Shown: one piece after another, positions 1 to 8,900 of the stretch | How positions within the stretch are numbered: position 1 is the first letter of the stretch | Layout: each line of letters starts with the position of its first letter | Assembly (NCBI GenBank): GCA_004552445.1 | Contig: SFOJ01000005.1 | Span: 62,001 to 126,000, forward strand | DNA from: Mollicutes bacterium | GTDB lineage: Bacteria; Bacillota_I; Bacilli_A; RF39; UBA660 | Reading direction: 5' to 3' | Length of the DNA: 64,000 bases | The notes under the pieces: generated by a model | Databases searched by the model: none | Seen by the model: the letters and a program-made list of their open reading frames with translations, nothing else | Told to the model about the DNA's origin: nothing | Position numbers and translations under genes: made by a program

Positions 1-140
1 GTAGCTGTCAAATATAATCCATCTTTTGTTAGTTCAAATTTAATACCATTAAGTACCGGAATTATATTTCTTGTAGATAGTGCTTTACTTACGCAATTTA
101 ATCCTTCCATTAATATATTTTTTTCTATTAACATTTTCAT
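1..140 (-). CDS. dnaN: DNA polymerase III beta subunit (sliding clamp), N-terminal fragment
   Basis: This is the first 46 or so codons of a minus-strand gene that runs off the left edge. The start of the protein reads MKMLIEKNILMEGLNCVSKA and continues through a segment ending in IPVLNGIKFEL, the usual DnaN opening in which SKAxSxRxxIPVLxGI is conserved. A strong ribosome-binding site, AAAGGAGG (151-158 on the minus strand), precedes the ATG at 140. It lies just downstream of dnaA in the same direction, the normal dnaA-dnaN order. The product forms the ring clamp that tethers replicative polymerase to DNA. Only the first domain can be seen here. Confidence 0.93.
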   Translation of the reverse strand, partial: MKMLIEKNILMEGLNCVSKALSTRNIIPVLNGIKFELTKDGLYLTA

Positions 141-192
141 AATAATTTTTCCTCCTTTATCTTATTATTATATATTTATTACTATTATAGAG

Positions 193-291
193 TGTTAATA
201 ATGTTGATAACTCATTTATTTCAAGGTTTTATCTACATATTATGTAAACTTACCATTGTTAAGATGTTTATAACTTGTGTGTTTATTCACA
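193..291. repeat. DnaA-box cluster between dnaA and dnaN
   Basis: Four 9-mers close to the DnaA box TTATNCACA lie here: TGTTAATAA (193-201) directly abutting TGTTGATAA (202-210), TTATCTACA (229-237) and TTATTCACA (283-291, overlapping the dnaA stop codon). Together with the cluster upstream of dnaA they suggest a bipartite origin, as in Bacillus subtilis. The match is by eye; TTATTCACA is the best copy. Confidence 0.6.
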
Positions 292-1692
292 AATTTTCTC
301 TTTTAGTATTTTTATTTCTTCTTGTAATTTTGTATTTGTTTTTAATTCATTCGATATTTTTTCATGTGAGTATATAACTGTTGAATGATCTCTACCTCCA
401 AATTCTAAACCGATTCTTTGTAGGCTTTCTTCAGTCATTATTCTACTTAGATACATTGCGATTGCTCTCGCATCTGTTACATTTTTCTTTTTCATTTTTC
501 CTTTAAGCATAGATGCTTCTAAGTTGAAGTACTTAGCTACTATATCGATTATTTTTGCTACTGAATTTGTTCTATATACTGTTTTAGGAACAAATTCTTG
601 TAGTGCCTCTTGTGCTATTTCTAGTGTTACTTCAGGAATGTTAAATGCTGCCTTATAAGCCACTATTCTAATTACTGCTCCCTCTAGATTTCTTATGTCA
701 CTTCCACAATTGCTTGCTATATAGTTTATTACATCTTCATTTATATCTAAATCATAATCATTAATCATAATTTTATTTTTTATAATGTTCTTTTTAAGTT
801 CTAGTTCTGGTGGATTGATTGATTCCGTTAAACCCCACCTAAATCTTGTTTTAAGTCTATCTTCTAGATATTTATAATCATTTATTGATGTATCTGAAGC
901 TATTATAATTTGTTTTTCATTATCGTATAATGTATTAAATGTATTTGTGAATTCTATTTGTGATTTAGTAGCATTTTCTAAAAATTGAATGTCATCAATC
1001 ATTAATACATCAACATTTCTATATTTTTCTCTAAATGCTTCAAGATAACTAACATTATTGTCGTATTTATTCTTAGCATTTATTATTGCTCTATAATCAT
1101 TAGTAAATTGTTCAGCTGTTATATATAGTACTCTTTTATCTGAATGATTTACTATATAATTGCCTATTGCGTGCATTAGATGTGTTTTACCTAGTCCACT
1201 TTTTGCATATATGAAGTAAGGATTATATAGTTTTCCAGGGTTTTGTGCTACTGCTAATGCTGTTCCATATGCTAATTTATTTGAATCACCAACAACGAAG
1301 GTATCAAATGTATATTTTGGATTGAAATTACTTATATATTTATAGTTTGTTAAGTCATTTGCTGAATTTTCTTCTATTTCTACTTCATTATCTTTTTTGT
1401 TTTGTTTTTTATTTTTTTCATTAGATTTTTCAAATTTCTTTATATCTTTTTCAAATATATATTGTATTTCACAAGTATCATTTGTTATATCATTTAATAT
1501 ATCTTCTATAATAGAACTATAGTTTTTTGTTATATTTTGTAGTAAAAGTTCGTTTGTAGGCACTATAATTATTATTTTGCTGTCATCATATGAATAAAGT
1601 TTAAGGTCTCTGAATATGTAGTTATATGACATTAACGATACTTTTGTTTTTATTTTATCTAAGAATTTTGACCAAATATCTTCAATATCCAT
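283..1692 (-). CDS. dnaA: chromosomal replication initiator protein DnaA
   Basis: DnaA, 469 residues, a usual length for Bacillota. Domain I is at about 1-80. It is followed by a Lys/Glu/Asn-rich linker (about 85-118), the AAA+ domain with Walker A SGLGKT (165-170) and Walker B VLMIDDIQ (229-236), and the C-terminal DNA-binding domain with the signature GGRDHSTV (432-439). The first Gly of the usual Walker A motif is Ala here. It binds DnaA boxes at oriC and opens the origin. It is encoded on the minus strand, divergent from rpmH and upstream of dnaN. Near-consensus DnaA boxes flank it on both sides, so autoregulation is likely. Confidence 0.98.
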   Translation of the reverse strand: MDIEDIWSKFLDKIKTKVSLMSYNYIFRDLKLYSYDDSKIIIIVPTNELLLQNITKNYSSIIEDILNDITNDTCEIQYIFEKDIKKFEKSNEKNKKQNKKDNEVEIEENSANDLTNYKYISNFNPKYTFDTFVVGDSNKLAYGTALAVAQNPGKLYNPYFIYAKSGLGKTHLMHAIGNYIVNHSDKRVLYITAEQFTNDYRAIINAKNKYDNNVSYLEAFREKYRNVDVLMIDDIQFLENATKSQIEFTNTFNTLYDNEKQIIIASDTSINDYKYLEDRLKTRFRWGLTESINPPELELKKNIIKNKIMINDYDLDINEDVINYIASNCGSDIRNLEGAVIRIVAYKAAFNIPEVTLEIAQEALQEFVPKTVYRTNSVAKIIDIVAKYFNLEASMLKGKMKKKNVTDARAIAMYLSRIMTEESLQRIGLEFGGRDHSTVIYSHEKISNELKTNTKLQEEIKILKEKICE

Positions 1693-2018
1693 AACTATCT
1701 ATCCTTTCTAAATGCTCTTTCTAACTAAAATTATAGAGCATCTTTTTTTAAAGTCAAATTAAAAAATTTATTTAACATTTATATTAACAACATATTCACG
1801 ATTTGTAAACAACTTTTTTCTTATATTTATTACTTTCTTTTAAGTTATCAACATTATCAACAAATTTACATTTTTATAATTTTAACATTTGTGGATAACT
1901 TGTTAATAAGTTAACATAATATTGTTAATATAATGTTGATAAGTTAACATAATAATTATTAAAAATAAGTTTACATAATATTAAAAATATTATAAAATAT
2001 ATATGGAGATTTGGAAAA
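1693..2018. other. oriC: Replication origin (oriC), dnaA upstream region
   Basis: This 326-base intergenic stretch lies between divergent dnaA and the rightward genes. It holds one perfect DnaA box, TGTGGATAA (1890-1898, complement of TTATCCACA), two abutting TTATCAACA boxes (1845-1853 and 1854-1862) and TGTTGATAA (1934-1942). A 13-base unit, AAGTTAACATAAT, occurs at 1908-1920 and 1941-1953, with a variant at 1967-1979. The flanking DNA is almost pure A+T (1740-1800 and 1950-2000), fit for an unwinding element. Position, boxes and AT content all agree with oriC; the exact unwinding site cannot be placed by eye. Confidence 0.85.
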
Positions 2019-3482
2019 ATGAATAAAAAAGAATTACTAGAAAATTATTTAAAAAAATTATATAAAATATATGAAGAAAAAAACTTTGATTTTTTTGTTA
2101 ACACGATACTAAGCTATAATATTAGAATTGGAGATTATAATAAGAATATTTTTAATATTTCTAAAAAAATTTTTGATGAAATTTTGCTTCAATTGCCTGA
2201 AAGTAAGGCAAAATTCTCATATAAAGAATTTAACAATTATTATAAGATAAATATAATATATAATGTTTATAATGATCCAACACCAAAAGTAATTATTGAT
2301 GTTCCATTATTTATTGAAAATTATGAAAAAATAACTATAAATTTAACAAATTTTTTAATAAAAAATAAAATAAATTCTTATATTAAACTCCAAAAAATAT
2401 CAAAAAATCCTTTATTAGAGATTCGTGTTGATAATGAAAATGAAGCTAAGAAGGTTGTTAATCACTTTAAAACAGATGAAGTTATTAGTAAAGAAATTAA
2501 GTCTAGAGTAATTCCGTTCTTACCTGAAGATAATCTTCTTGGATTTTCTTATGAATATAAACCATATAATTTTAAAAATTTTTATTATATTTGTTTATAT
2601 AAATTTTTTGATACTATAAAAAATGAAGATGATGTTAATTTAGACAATTTTGAAAATTATGTTGATAATTTGTATAGAATTGAAAAAAATTTAAATAAAA
2701 AAAGAATGACATTGTCTATATATGAGAGTATTAGAACAATAAATCGTAGTGAAGATATATATAATATGTTTAAGTATAATTCTGATATGAATATTGGTAG
2801 TATGAATCCAAATGAATATGATTTAAAACTTGATAAGGAAAAAATGATATATTTTATAAATAAGATAGATGAGAGAATTATTTCTTACGGCTCTGAGGAA
2901 TATTTAAATTTAGTATATTCAAAATTTTATGATAACTTTATAAAAAGAGAAGAAAGTTCTACGTATTATGCTTACTTTTATAATATTTTCAGCAAATTAT
3001 TATCAGAAAATTTTAAAGATATTGATAAATTATTGGATTTTTCAATTATTCAAAAAGATTATATATATACATTAATGATGTTAATATCAAGTTTATTTTT
3101 CGCATATAAGAAGATGGGGTTTGCTTTAAATGATGTTTATTTAATACTTAAACATATATTATTTAAAAAATATAAATTAGATATTGAAGTTAAATCTTTA
3201 GATGATTTTGATAAACCAAATATTGGATATGTTTTTCCTTTAAATATTGAATATGGTAATAAAGTTATAGATTTAAAAAATAAATCTAAAATTACTATAA
3301 AAGAATATTTTAGAATTAATAAAGTTTTAGATACAATTCCTATGAATTCTTTAGTATATATGAAGGATGGAAAAATACTAAAGGGTGAAGATTTTTTAAA
3401 AGATATTTATAAATATATAAGTTTGTATGATAATTTTGAAGAATTGAGAAATTCTTTAGTATCTTTAATAGAATTTAAATAA
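2019..3482 (+). CDS. hypothetical protein beside oriC
   Basis: I do not recognise this 487-residue protein. It is rich in Lys, Asn, Ile and Tyr, with no signal peptide and no clear membrane segment apart from a moderately hydrophobic stretch at about 348-366 (YIYTLMMLISSLFFAYKKMG). Mixed alpha/beta character is likely: the N-terminal 230 residues contain strand-like segments such as KVIIDVPLFIE and LLEIRVDNENEA, and the C-terminal half looks helical. A ribosome-binding site (GGAGAT) lies about 10 bases before the ATG. The gene sits between the origin and rpmH, where most relatives have nothing. It is expected to be cytoplasmic; the function is unknown. Confidence 0.8.
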   Translation: MNKKELLENYLKKLYKIYEEKNFDFFVNTILSYNIRIGDYNKNIFNISKKIFDEILLQLPESKAKFSYKEFNNYYKINIIYNVYNDPTPKVIIDVPLFIENYEKITINLTNFLIKNKINSYIKLQKISKNPLLEIRVDNENEAKKVVNHFKTDEVISKEIKSRVIPFLPEDNLLGFSYEYKPYNFKNFYYICLYKFFDTIKNEDDVNLDNFENYVDNLYRIEKNLNKKRMTLSIYESIRTINRSEDIYNMFKYNSDMNIGSMNPNEYDLKLDKEKMIYFINKIDERIISYGSEEYLNLVYSKFYDNFIKREESSTYYAYFYNIFSKLLSENFKDIDKLLDFSIIQKDYIYTLMMLISSLFFAYKKMGFALNDVYLILKHILFKKYKLDIEVKSLDDFDKPNIGYVFPLNIEYGNKVIDLKNKSKITIKEYFRINKVLDTIPMNSLVYMKDGKILKGEDFLKDIYKYISLYDNFEELRNSLVSLIEFK

Positions 3483-3551
3483 ATAATTGACAATTTTATG
3501 TTGTTAGTATATAATCTAACTCAGTCGAGAGAAGAAATGGAGGTATAAACA

Positions 3552-3674
3552 ATGAAAAGAACATTTCAACCTAATAATAGAAAAAAAGCAAAAACTTCAG
3601 GATTTTTAGCGAGAAAAGGTACTAATGTATTAAAATCTAGAAGAGCAAAAGGAAGAAAAGAATTATCAAAATAA
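3552..3674 (+). CDS. rpmH: 50S ribosomal protein L34
   Basis: A 40-codon gene that opens [14 protein letters not shown] and ends [11 protein letters not shown], the hallmark of L34. The family norm is 44-46 residues; here the middle (around [15 protein letters not shown]) is about four residues shorter. It follows an AATGGAGG ribosome-binding site and precedes rnpA, the near-universal rpmH-rnpA-yidC-jag order. L34 is a basic protein of the large subunit that packs against 23S rRNA. Confidence 0.97.
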   Translation: MKRTFQPNNRKKAKTSGFLARKGTNVLKSRRAKGRKELSK

Positions 3675-3676
3675 AT

Positions 3677-3706
3677 AAATTACTTTAAAATAAGTAATTT
3701 TTTTTA
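3677..3706 (+). terminator. Intrinsic terminator/attenuator between rpmH and rnpA
   Basis: Arms AAATTACTT (3677-3685) and AAGTAATTT (3692-3700) are followed by a T run to about 3705. It probably reduces readthrough from highly expressed rpmH into rnpA. Confidence 0.75.
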
Positions 3707-3729
3707 TATAATATTTTCTAGAGGCATAT

Positions 3730-4050
3730 ATGAATAAAAAATTTATAGTACGTAAGAATGAAGAAATACAAGAAATAATAAAAAGATCTAACAAAAAATA
3801 TAATAAATTTTTTGTGATTTATTGTGCCAAAAATTCCTTGGGATATAATAGATTTTGTATAAGTGTTGGAAAAAAGATAGGTAAGGCTCACACTAGAAAC
3901 TTATATAAGAGAAGAATTAAAGATATATTAATGAAAAATAATATAGATTCTTCTAATGATTATGTTATAATATTAAGGACTGACATTTTAGGTAATTCAT
4001 ATCAAAAAATAAGTGATGAATTATTTAAATTATTGAGAGGAGAAAAATAA
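3730..4050 (+). CDS. rnpA: ribonuclease P protein component
   Basis: A 106-residue basic protein with the RnpA layout: FVIYC and GYNRFCISVGKKIGKAHTRN, then the RNLYKRRIKD stretch that matches the RNR motif contacting RNase P RNA. It pairs with rnpB RNA (not in this window) to mature the 5' ends of tRNAs. It is slightly short for the family (usually 110-120). Its TAA overlaps the ATG of the next gene, so it is translationally coupled to yidC. Confidence 0.96.
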   Translation: MNKKFIVRKNEEIQEIIKRSNKKYNKFFVIYCAKNSLGYNRFCISVGKKIGKAHTRNLYKRRIKDILMKNNIDSSNDYVIILRTDILGNSYQKISDELFKLLRGEK

Positions 4051-4967
4051 TGAAGAAAAAAATAGCTATTGTTTTTCTATTAATGTTAACACTTTGTGGA
4101 TGTACTAAGAGGTTTAATACTGAAGTTGATGTTGATGGAAAAAAAGTAGAAAAGAGTTATGTTTCAAACATAATATGTAAACCAGAAAGTGAAGAGTTAA
4201 AGGAAATATATTCCAATAATAAAGATAATTTGATCATTGATTATGATGAATTACCTGCATGTAAAGATTTAAAAATTAATTCTGGTGGTTATGAAGGATT
4301 ATGGACTTCAATATTTGTTAAGCCATTAGCTTGGGTTATTGTTAAAGTAGGTTTACTTGTTAAGAACTATGGTGTAGCAATTATGCTAGTTGGATTAGTA
4401 TTAAGAGCTATTATGTTCCCTTTATCTAAGAAATCTATGAATATGAGTGAAAATATGCAAAAAGCTCAAAAGGATTTAAATAAGTTAGAAAAAAAATATA
4501 GAGGAAGAGAATCTGATAGAGATGCAATGATGGCAAAAAGTCAAGAAATGTTACTTATATATAAAAAATATGATATAAGTCCATTATCAGGATGTTTATT
4601 CTCATTCTTACAGTTACCATTGTTTTTTGCTTTTTTAGAAGCAGTTTATAGAGTACCTGCATTTTTTGAAAAGGATTTCTTGGTATTTAATTTAGGTACT
4701 ACGCCACTTGAAGGATTTAAAGCTGGTAATTATTGGTATATAATTCTTGTGTTATTAATCATAGGTGCAACATATTTTTCATTCAAGAATATGAATGTAA
4801 GTGGTGATGCTGAACAGGCTAAACAAATGAAAATGATGAGTACATTTATGATTGTATTTATTTCAATGGTATCATTTAGTTTACCAACATCAATCGCGTT
4901 ATATTGGATTGTATCAAACGGATTTACTGTTGTTCAAAACTTGATATTAAAGAAAGGTAAGTTGTAG
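4050..4967 (+). CDS. yidC: membrane protein insertase YidC/SpoIIIJ (lipoprotein)
   Basis: A YidC/Oxa1 family insertase of 305 residues. An N-terminal lipoprotein signal ends in the lipobox LCGC (lipidated Cys18), as in Gram-positive SpoIIIJ/YqjG. An extracytoplasmic stretch (about 19-90) follows, then five membrane segments, the first at about 100-122 (VGLLVKNYGVAIMLVGLVLRAIMFPL), where the conserved Arg (LVLRAIM) of the hydrophilic groove can be seen. A charged cytoplasmic hairpin lies at about 130-170. It inserts membrane proteins with or without SecYEG. It is coupled to rnpA upstream and followed by jag five bases later. Confidence 0.96.
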   Translation: MKKKIAIVFLLMLTLCGCTKRFNTEVDVDGKKVEKSYVSNIICKPESEELKEIYSNNKDNLIIDYDELPACKDLKINSGGYEGLWTSIFVKPLAWVIVKVGLLVKNYGVAIMLVGLVLRAIMFPLSKKSMNMSENMQKAQKDLNKLEKKYRGRESDRDAMMAKSQEMLLIYKKYDISPLSGCLFSFLQLPLFFAFLEAVYRVPAFFEKDFLVFNLGTTPLEGFKAGNYWYIILVLLIIGATYFSFKNMNVSGDAEQAKQMKMMSTFMIVFISMVSFSLPTSIALYWIVSNGFTVVQNLILKKGKL

Positions 4968-4971
4968 TATT

Positions 4972-5592
4972 ATGGAGAAGTACAAATTTCAGGCTAAGAG
5001 TGAGGAAGGACTTTTAGATAAAGCATTAAATGAATTAGGATTAAAAGAAGAAGATGTAATTACTAAATCATATGAAGAAAAAGGTGGATTATTTTCTGGA
5101 AAAAAATATACACTAGAAGTTATTAAAATTAGTGATGTTGCCGAAGTTGGAAAAGAAATAATTAAAGAATTATTATCATCTTTGGGAATTAATGCTAATA
5201 TTGAAACTAAATTAAGAGATGGTCAAATTAAATATCAATTGCATTCTCAAAATAATTCTGTATTGATTGGTAAAAATGGACATATACTTGATTCTATTCA
5301 AACATATGTAAGACAAGCTTTATTAAATACTTTAGATTTATATGTTAATATTACTATTGATGTAGAGGGATATAAAGAAAAACAAAATTATTTTTTAGAA
5401 AAAAAAGTAAAAAAAATTGCTAGAGATGTAACTTTGTCAAAGGTGGATGTTAAATTAGATCCAATGAACTCTTATGAAAGAAAGGTTGTTCATTCAGCAT
5501 TGCAAGGTTTTAAATATGTTAAGACTGAAAGTGAAGGAGAAGAACCTAACAGATGTGTAGTAATTAAGTATATTGAGAATAAAGAAGATTAA
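4972..5592 (+). CDS. khpB: RNA-binding protein Jag/KhpB
   Basis: A 206-residue protein with three parts: a Jag-N domain (1-50, KGGLFSGKKYTLEV), a KH-like domain (about 70-140) with SVLIGKNGHILDSIQTYVRQ as its RNA-binding GxxG loop, and an R3H domain at the C-terminus with the core NSYERKVVHSAL (R and H of R3H). Jag/KhpB works with KhpA to bind RNA and affects cell elongation and division in related Gram-positives. It follows yidC directly, a conserved pairing. Confidence 0.94.
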   Translation: MEKYKFQAKSEEGLLDKALNELGLKEEDVITKSYEEKGGLFSGKKYTLEVIKISDVAEVGKEIIKELLSSLGINANIETKLRDGQIKYQLHSQNNSVLIGKNGHILDSIQTYVRQALLNTLDLYVNITIDVEGYKEKQNYFLEKKVKKIARDVTLSKVDVKLDPMNSYERKVVHSALQGFKYVKTESEGEEPNRCVVIKYIENKED

Positions 5593-5616
5593 AAGTATGC
5601 TAAATGCATACTTTTT
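5591..5616 (+). terminator. Intrinsic terminator after khpB
   Basis: Perfect 10-base arms AAAAGTATGC (5591-5600) and GCATACTTTT (5606-5615) around the loop TAAAT, ending in a T-rich tract. It closes the rpmH-rnpA-yidC-khpB group. Confidence 0.9.
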
Positions 5617-5674
5617 GTTTTACATATTACTTATATTGTGTTATAATCTAGCGTGAAGAAAAAGGAGATTTAAT

Positions 5675-7027
5675 ATGGAAGATACTATAGCTGCAGTAGC
5701 TACAACTATTGGAGAAAGTTCTATTAATGTAATTAGAATTAGTGGAAAAGATTCAATAAATGTAGCAAATAAAATATTTTCAAAGGATATTAGTAATGTA
5801 CCAAGTCATACAGTTCATTATGGTTTTATAGTGGAAAATAATGAAAAAATTGATGAAGTATTTTTATCTGTGTTTAGAACTCCTAAAAGTTTTACAACTG
5901 AAGATGTAGTTGAAATTAGTGTACATGGTGGTAGTGCTTCTGTTAATAAAGTTATGGAACTAGTATTATCAAATGGTGCTAGACTAGCCGAACCTGGAGA
6001 ATTTTTAAAAAGAGCTTTCTTAAATGGAAGAATAGATTTAACACAAGCAGAAGCAGTAGGTGATCTTATAAATGCTCAAACTGAAAGTTCAAGAAAAATG
6101 GCACTTAAAGGTGTAGATAAAACCATATTTTGTGAAATTAATGAGCTAAAAGAAAAGGTTCTTGCTTTGATAGCAAATATAGAAGTAAATATAGATTATC
6201 CTGAATATGAAGATGCAGTAGTAGTAACTAAAGAAATGATAAATGATACAAATGAGTTTATTAGAGATAAAGTAAATAAACTTCTTAAAAATAGTAAAAA
6301 AGGATTATTAATAAAAAATGGTTTAAAAATTGTTATTGTTGGTAAACCAAATGTAGGTAAAAGTAGTATTTTAAATTCATTATTAAAAGAGAATAAAGCA
6401 ATTGTTACTGATATAAAAGGTACTACTCGTGATATAGTAGAAGGCACTTTAATGATTGATGGAGTAAAACTTGATATATTAGATACAGCTGGTATAAGAG
6501 AAACATCTGATGTTGTTGAAGCAATTGGTGTTAAAAGAAGTGTGGATGCAATTGAAGAAGCTGATTTAGTACTTTTTGTAATCGATAGTGAAGAGGGATT
6601 TAATTATGAAGATAAAGAGGTACTTGATAAAATAAAAGATAAGGAAATATTAGTTGTTTATAATAAAAATGATAAAAAAGATAATTATAAAGTTGATGAA
6701 TTAAGTAGTTATAATTCTATTAATATTTCAACATTTGATAATGATATGATAGAAAAATTAAAAGATAAAATTTCAAGTATATTTGATTTAAAATCCATTG
6801 CTGAATCAAATTATACATATATATCTAATGCTAGACAAATAGCTTTATTAAACAAATCTTTAAGTATTATTGATGAAATTGAAAATGCTGTTAATAATGA
6901 TTTAGAAGTAGATATGATTGAAATAGATGTTAAAAGATTATGGGAAACTTTAGGTGAAATAACTGGTGAAGTTGGCAGTGATGACTTATTAAATGAAATA
7001 TTTAGTAAGTTCTGTCTTGGAAAGTAG
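5675..7027 (+). CDS. mnmE: tRNA modification GTPase MnmE (TrmE)
   Basis: 450 residues with an N-terminal folate-binding domain (1-118, including SVHGGSASVNKVMELVL), a helical domain split around an inserted G domain, and the invariant C-terminal CxGK motif (CLGK, 447-450). The G domain has G1 GKPNVGKSS, the G2 region GTTRDIV, G3 DTAG (LDTAGIR) and the G4 motif NKND. With MnmG it installs the cmnm5 group on wobble uridine 34 of tRNAs. A fresh ribosome-binding site (AAAGGAG) and the terminator upstream mark a new transcription unit; mnmG follows after 10 bases. Confidence 0.98.
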   Translation: MEDTIAAVATTIGESSINVIRISGKDSINVANKIFSKDISNVPSHTVHYGFIVENNEKIDEVFLSVFRTPKSFTTEDVVEISVHGGSASVNKVMELVLSNGARLAEPGEFLKRAFLNGRIDLTQAEAVGDLINAQTESSRKMALKGVDKTIFCEINELKEKVLALIANIEVNIDYPEYEDAVVVTKEMINDTNEFIRDKVNKLLKNSKKGLLIKNGLKIVIVGKPNVGKSSILNSLLKENKAIVTDIKGTTRDIVEGTLMIDGVKLDILDTAGIRETSDVVEAIGVKRSVDAIEEADLVLFVIDSEEGFNYEDKEVLDKIKDKEILVVYNKNDKKDNYKVDELSSYNSINISTFDNDMIEKLKDKISSIFDLKSIAESNYTYISNARQIALLNKSLSIIDEIENAVNNDLEVDMIEIDVKRLWETLGEITGEVGSDDLLNEIFSKFCLGK

Positions 7028-7037
7028 ATGATAAATA

Positions 7038-8900
7038 ATGAAATATGATGTTATAGTTGTTGGTGGTGGTCATGCTGGATGTGAAGCCTCTTTGGCTTGT
7101 GCTAGAATGGGTGAAAAAACTTTACTTATTACGATTAATATAAATAATATAGCAGATATGCCATGTAATCCATCAATAGGTGGTTCTGCGAAAGGAATTG
7201 TTGTACGTGAAATTGATGCATTAGGTGGAGAAATGGGGTATTGTGCAGATAAAACTCATCTTCAGATTAAAATGCTTAATGTTAAAAAGGGTCCTGGTGT
7301 AAGATCTCTTAGATGTCAAGGGTGTAAGGTAAATTACCCTAAGGAAATGTTAAAGACACTTAGAGAAACAAAGAATTTAGATATTAAAGAAGCTATTGTT
7401 AAAGAATTAATAGTTTATGATAGAAAAGTACATGGAATAATTACTGAAGATGGTGAAAAAATCGAAAGTAAAGTTGTTATACTTACTACTGGAACATATT
7501 TGAATTCTGACATTATGTGTGGTCATGAAAAGCATAAAGGAGGTCCTCATGGTGAAAAAAATTCTTTATATTTGAGTGATTCTCTTCAAAAAAATGGTAT
7601 AAATATAATAAGGTTAAAGACTGGTACACCTCCTAGAATACTTAAGAGTAGTATTAATTTTGATGAAGTTCAAATTGAAGAGGGAGATAATGAACCACTT
7701 ACATTTAGTAATTTTTATGATGCGAGTTATGATGTTAGTAAACAAACTCCTTGTTATCTAACTTATACTAATAAAGAAACTCATAAAATAATTATCGATA
7801 ACTTAGATAAATGTGCTTTATATAGTGGAATGATTAAAGGAGTTGGACCTCGTTATTGTCCCTCAATTGAAGATAAAGTGGTTAAATTTAACGATAAAGA
7901 TAGACATCAAATATTTTTAGAACCAGAGCGTAGTGATGATATTGAATATTATGTTGGTGGTTTTTCTACTACTATGCCTCATGAATTACAAGAAAAACTT
8001 TTAAAAACTATGGCTGGACTTCATGATGTAGTAATAACTAAATATGGTTATGCAATTGAATATGATGCTATTGATCCTTTACAACTAAATATGTCTTTAG
8101 AAAATAAAGTTCTTGAAAACTTATTTACTGCTGGCCAAATAAATGGTACTAGTGGTTATGAAGAAGCAGCAGCTCAAGGACTTATGGCAGGAATCAATGC
8201 ATCACTTAAAATACAGGGAAAAGAGTCTTTTATATTAAAAAGAAATGAAGCATATATAGGTGTACTTATTGACGATCTAATTAATAAAGGAATAACTGAA
8301 CCATATAGATTATTAACATCTCGTGCTGAATTTAGATTACTTTTAAGACATGATAATGCATCACTTAGATTAACTCCTTATGGTAGAAAATTAGGCCTTA
8401 TAAATGATGAAAAGTATAAAATATTTACTAAGATGGTTAATGATATGAAAGAATTAGAAGAATATTTAGAGAATACGTATTTGACATCTAATGATGAAGT
8501 AAATAATTTTTTAGAAAGCATTAATTCTTCTAAAATATATGGTAGAACATCACTAAAAGATTTAGTAAAAAGACCAGAAATAGATATATATGTTCTACTT
8601 GATTATATGGATATGTCTTATGATAAAAAAATAGCTGATATGGTTCAAATAGAAATTAAATATAAGGGATATATAGATAAAACTAAATCTGAAGTAGAAA
8701 AAATGTTAAAATTAGAAAAGAAACAAATACCAAAAGATATAGATTATGATAAAGTACCTAATATTGCAACTGAAGCAAGACAAAAATTTAGTAAAATAAG
8801 ACCTCTTACTATTGGTCAAGCATCAAGAATAAGTGGTGTTAATCCATCAGATATTACCATGTTATTAGTTTATTTAAAAAAGGAATACAATAATGAATAA
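7038..8900 (+). CDS. mnmG: tRNA uridine-5-carboxymethylaminomethyl modification enzyme MnmG (GidA)
   Basis: A 620-residue FAD protein. The N-terminal dinucleotide-binding motif VVGGGHAGCEA and the family signatures GGSAKGIVVREIDALGG, LKTGTPPRI and GQINGTSGYEEAAAQGLMAG are intact. It acts with MnmE to modify U34 of tRNA. It overlaps the next gene, rsmG, by 8 bases. In this cluster mnmE, mnmG and rsmG form an operon running away from the origin, as in most Bacillota. Confidence 0.98.
   Translation: MKYDVIVVGGGHAGCEASLACARMGEKTLLITININNIADMPCNPSIGGSAKGIVVREIDALGGEMGYCADKTHLQIKMLNVKKGPGVRSLRCQGCKVNYPKEMLKTLRETKNLDIKEAIVKELIVYDRKVHGIITEDGEKIESKVVILTTGTYLNSDIMCGHEKHKGGPHGEKNSLYLSDSLQKNGINIIRLKTGTPPRILKSSINFDEVQIEEGDNEPLTFSNFYDASYDVSKQTPCYLTYTNKETHKIIIDNLDKCALYSGMIKGVGPRYCPSIEDKVVKFNDKDRHQIFLEPERSDDIEYYVGGFSTTMPHELQEKLLKTMAGLHDVVITKYGYAIEYDAIDPLQLNMSLENKVLENLFTAGQINGTSGYEEAAAQGLMAGINASLKIQGKESFILKRNEAYIGVLIDDLINKGITEPYRLLTSRAEFRLLLRHDNASLRLTPYGRKLGLINDEKYKIFTKMVNDMKELEEYLENTYLTSNDEVNNFLESINSSKIYGRTSLKDLVKRPEIDIYVLLDYMDMSYDKKIADMVQIEIKYKGYIDKTKSEVEKMLKLEKKQIPKDIDYDKVPNIATEARQKFSKIRPLTIGQASRISGVNPSDITMLLVYLKKEYNNE

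Noticed and set aside
192..377. Plus-strand frame of 61 codons in the dnaN-dnaA gap, hydrophobic
   Set aside because: It overlaps the end of dnaA, has no ribosome-binding site and its composition is that of AT-rich non-coding DNA read in frame.
6196..6447. Minus-strand frames inside mnmE, murA, secA-type genes and others
   Set aside because: They lie opposite well-conserved genes, lack ribosome-binding sites and show no known motif.
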